From assembly GCA_963834305.1 (NCBI GenBank), contig CAWIAX010000003.1, positions 1,054,001-1,118,000 of the forward strand: a stretch of DNA of 64,000 nt, written 5' to 3'. The notes below the pieces were generated by a model. It was given only the letters and a program-made list of their open reading frames with translations, had not been told where the DNA came from and ran no database searches. A program made the translations under genes and the position numbers. The DNA comes from JACCXG01 sp963834305 (GTDB taxonomy: Bacteria > Acidobacteriota > Vicinamibacteria > Vicinamibacterales > 2-12-FULL-66-21). This document shows positions 63,456 to 64,000 of this stretch, one piece after another. Position 1 is the first letter of the stretch; each line of letters opens with the position of its first letter.

Positions 63456-64000
63456 ATGGTCGAGGCGGTCATCGATCCGGCGTTCGACTCCTGGCAGGAG
63501 CGCGCCCGGACGTTACTCGCTGCCGGAACGCCGCCCGACAGGATCCTCTGGGTTGAACGCGGCGCTCAGCCGGTCCTCCCTCTTGCGCCTCCTGCGGTCG
63601 AGCCGCTACCGGCGCCTCCGGCCAGCCGCGCGCGGGTACCGCGGCGCTTCGTCGAGCTCGGGCGCCTCGCCGCCTGTCACCAAGCGGGCGATCGATGGAG
63701 CGTGCTCTACCGCGTCCTCTGGCGTCTGGTCCACGAACGTCGTGATCTGCTGGACGACGAGCTGGATGACGACGTGCAGCGCCTGCGCCGCCTCGTGCAG
63801 GCGGTGAAGGCGGACGAGCACCGGATGCTGGCGTTCGTCCGCTTCCGGCAGGTGGGCAGTGGCGACGAGGCGCGGCTCGTGGCCTGGTACGTTCCGGAGC
63901 ACGATATCGCGGCGCTCGTGGCCCCGCATTTCGCGGCGCGCTACCCGAAGGAACGCTGGTCGATCCTTACGCCACAGGCCGGCGTCCACTTCAGCGGCGG
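63456..64000 (+). CDS. udgX: UdgX-type protein, N-terminal DUF4130 domain (3' partial)
   Basis: The frame from ATG 63456 is open to the window edge (181 codons). It matches the DUF4130 domain at the N-terminus of UdgX-like family-4-type uracil-DNA glycosylases: DPAFDSWQERARTLLAAG, RFVELGRLAACHQAGDRW, VLYRVLWRLVHERRDLL and HRMLAFVRFRQVGSGDEA then AWYVPEHDIAALVAPHFAARY. The glycosylase domain, including the His-rich loop that lets UdgX bind uracil covalently, must lie downstream. The start is three bases after the radical SAM stop, a conserved gene pair. The call is firm for DUF4130 and inferred for the glycosylase. Confidence 0.86.
   Translation, partial: MVEAVIDPAFDSWQERARTLLAAGTPPDRILWVERGAQPVLPLAPPAVEPLPAPPASRARVPRRFVELGRLAACHQAGDRWSVLYRVLWRLVHERRDLLDDELDDDVQRLRRLVQAVKADEHRMLAFVRFRQVGSGDEARLVAWYVPEHDIAALVAPHFAARYPKERWSILTPQAGVHFSG

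Noticed and set aside
1..64000. CRISPR array, insertion sequence or prophage
   Set aside because: No direct-repeat arrays, transposase, integrase or phage structural motifs were seen on either strand.

Overview
The window is high-GC DNA from a bacterium that looks like an Acidobacteriota member, most likely of the Vicinamibacteria type. The clues are four Oar-like TonB-dependent receptors that start with a carboxypeptidase-regulatory-like domain, ThuA-domain and Tat-exported Gfo/Idh/MocA proteins, exported PQQ-type propellers, a PadR regulator followed by a permease-prefix-like protein, and a CehA/McbA-type metallohydrolase. This assignment rests on gene content only. No rRNA, tRNA, CRISPR array, transposase or integrase was found.

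Layout. 0-3.1 kb: a tripartite tricarboxylate transporter (tctC 5'-truncated by the window edge, tctB, tctA). 3.16-3.46 kb: a HigA-type antitoxin gene broken by a one-base deletion. 3.75-7.2 kb: TonB receptor 1. 7.26-16.5 kb (minus): an operon of TonB receptor 2, two PQQ-like propeller proteins and a ThuA-esterase fusion. 16.6-25.7 kb: a divergent catabolic locus. On the minus strand it has a Gfo/Idh dehydrogenase, a ThuA protein and an IclR regulator; on the plus strand a TIM-barrel isomerase, a quinol-monooxygenase-like protein, an FAH-family hydrolase, an aldehyde dehydrogenase, an SDR and a cyclase-family metal hydrolase. The two arms share a near-consensus promoter followed by a perfect 23-bp palindrome, and the palindrome core recurs at the far end of the plus operon. 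25.7-29.3 kb (minus): ApbE, a HEAT-repeat protein and a second Tat-exported Gfo/Idh protein with its own sigma70-type promoter. 29.5-40.8 kb: a second divergent locus, with TonB receptor 3, a DapA-family aldolase and two sialidase-fold proteins on one side, and a third sialidase-fold protein, an L-fucose/arabinose-isomerase-like protein and a ribulokinase-like FGGY kinase on the other.

40.8-49.1 kb: PadR with a small membrane protein, a class-C-type serine hydrolase, a large secreted FG-GAP/Ig protein, and TonB receptor 4. 49.6-58 kb: DoxX, a galactonate-dehydratase-like enolase-superfamily protein, an M28 peptidase, small secreted and TPR proteins, an AlkZ-like winged-helix protein, an alpha/beta hydrolase and an isocitrate-lyase/PEP-mutase-family protein. 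58-64 kb: the CehA/McbA-type protein, a small mechanosensitive-channel-like protein, an amidohydrolase, a DNA-repair-linked radical SAM protein and the start of a UdgX-type uracil-DNA glycosylase.

The two divergent loci look like complete uptake and catabolism modules for glycosides or oligosaccharides. The substrate of neither can be read from sequence alone.

A major caveat is indels. Many genes are split by single-base insertions or deletions, often in short G or C runs, where the protein continues convincingly in another frame. They are absent from about 16.5 to 37.9 kb and very dense at 46-51.5, 53.5-56 and 58-63.4 kb. I treat most as probable sequencing or assembly errors and annotate each broken gene as one unit.
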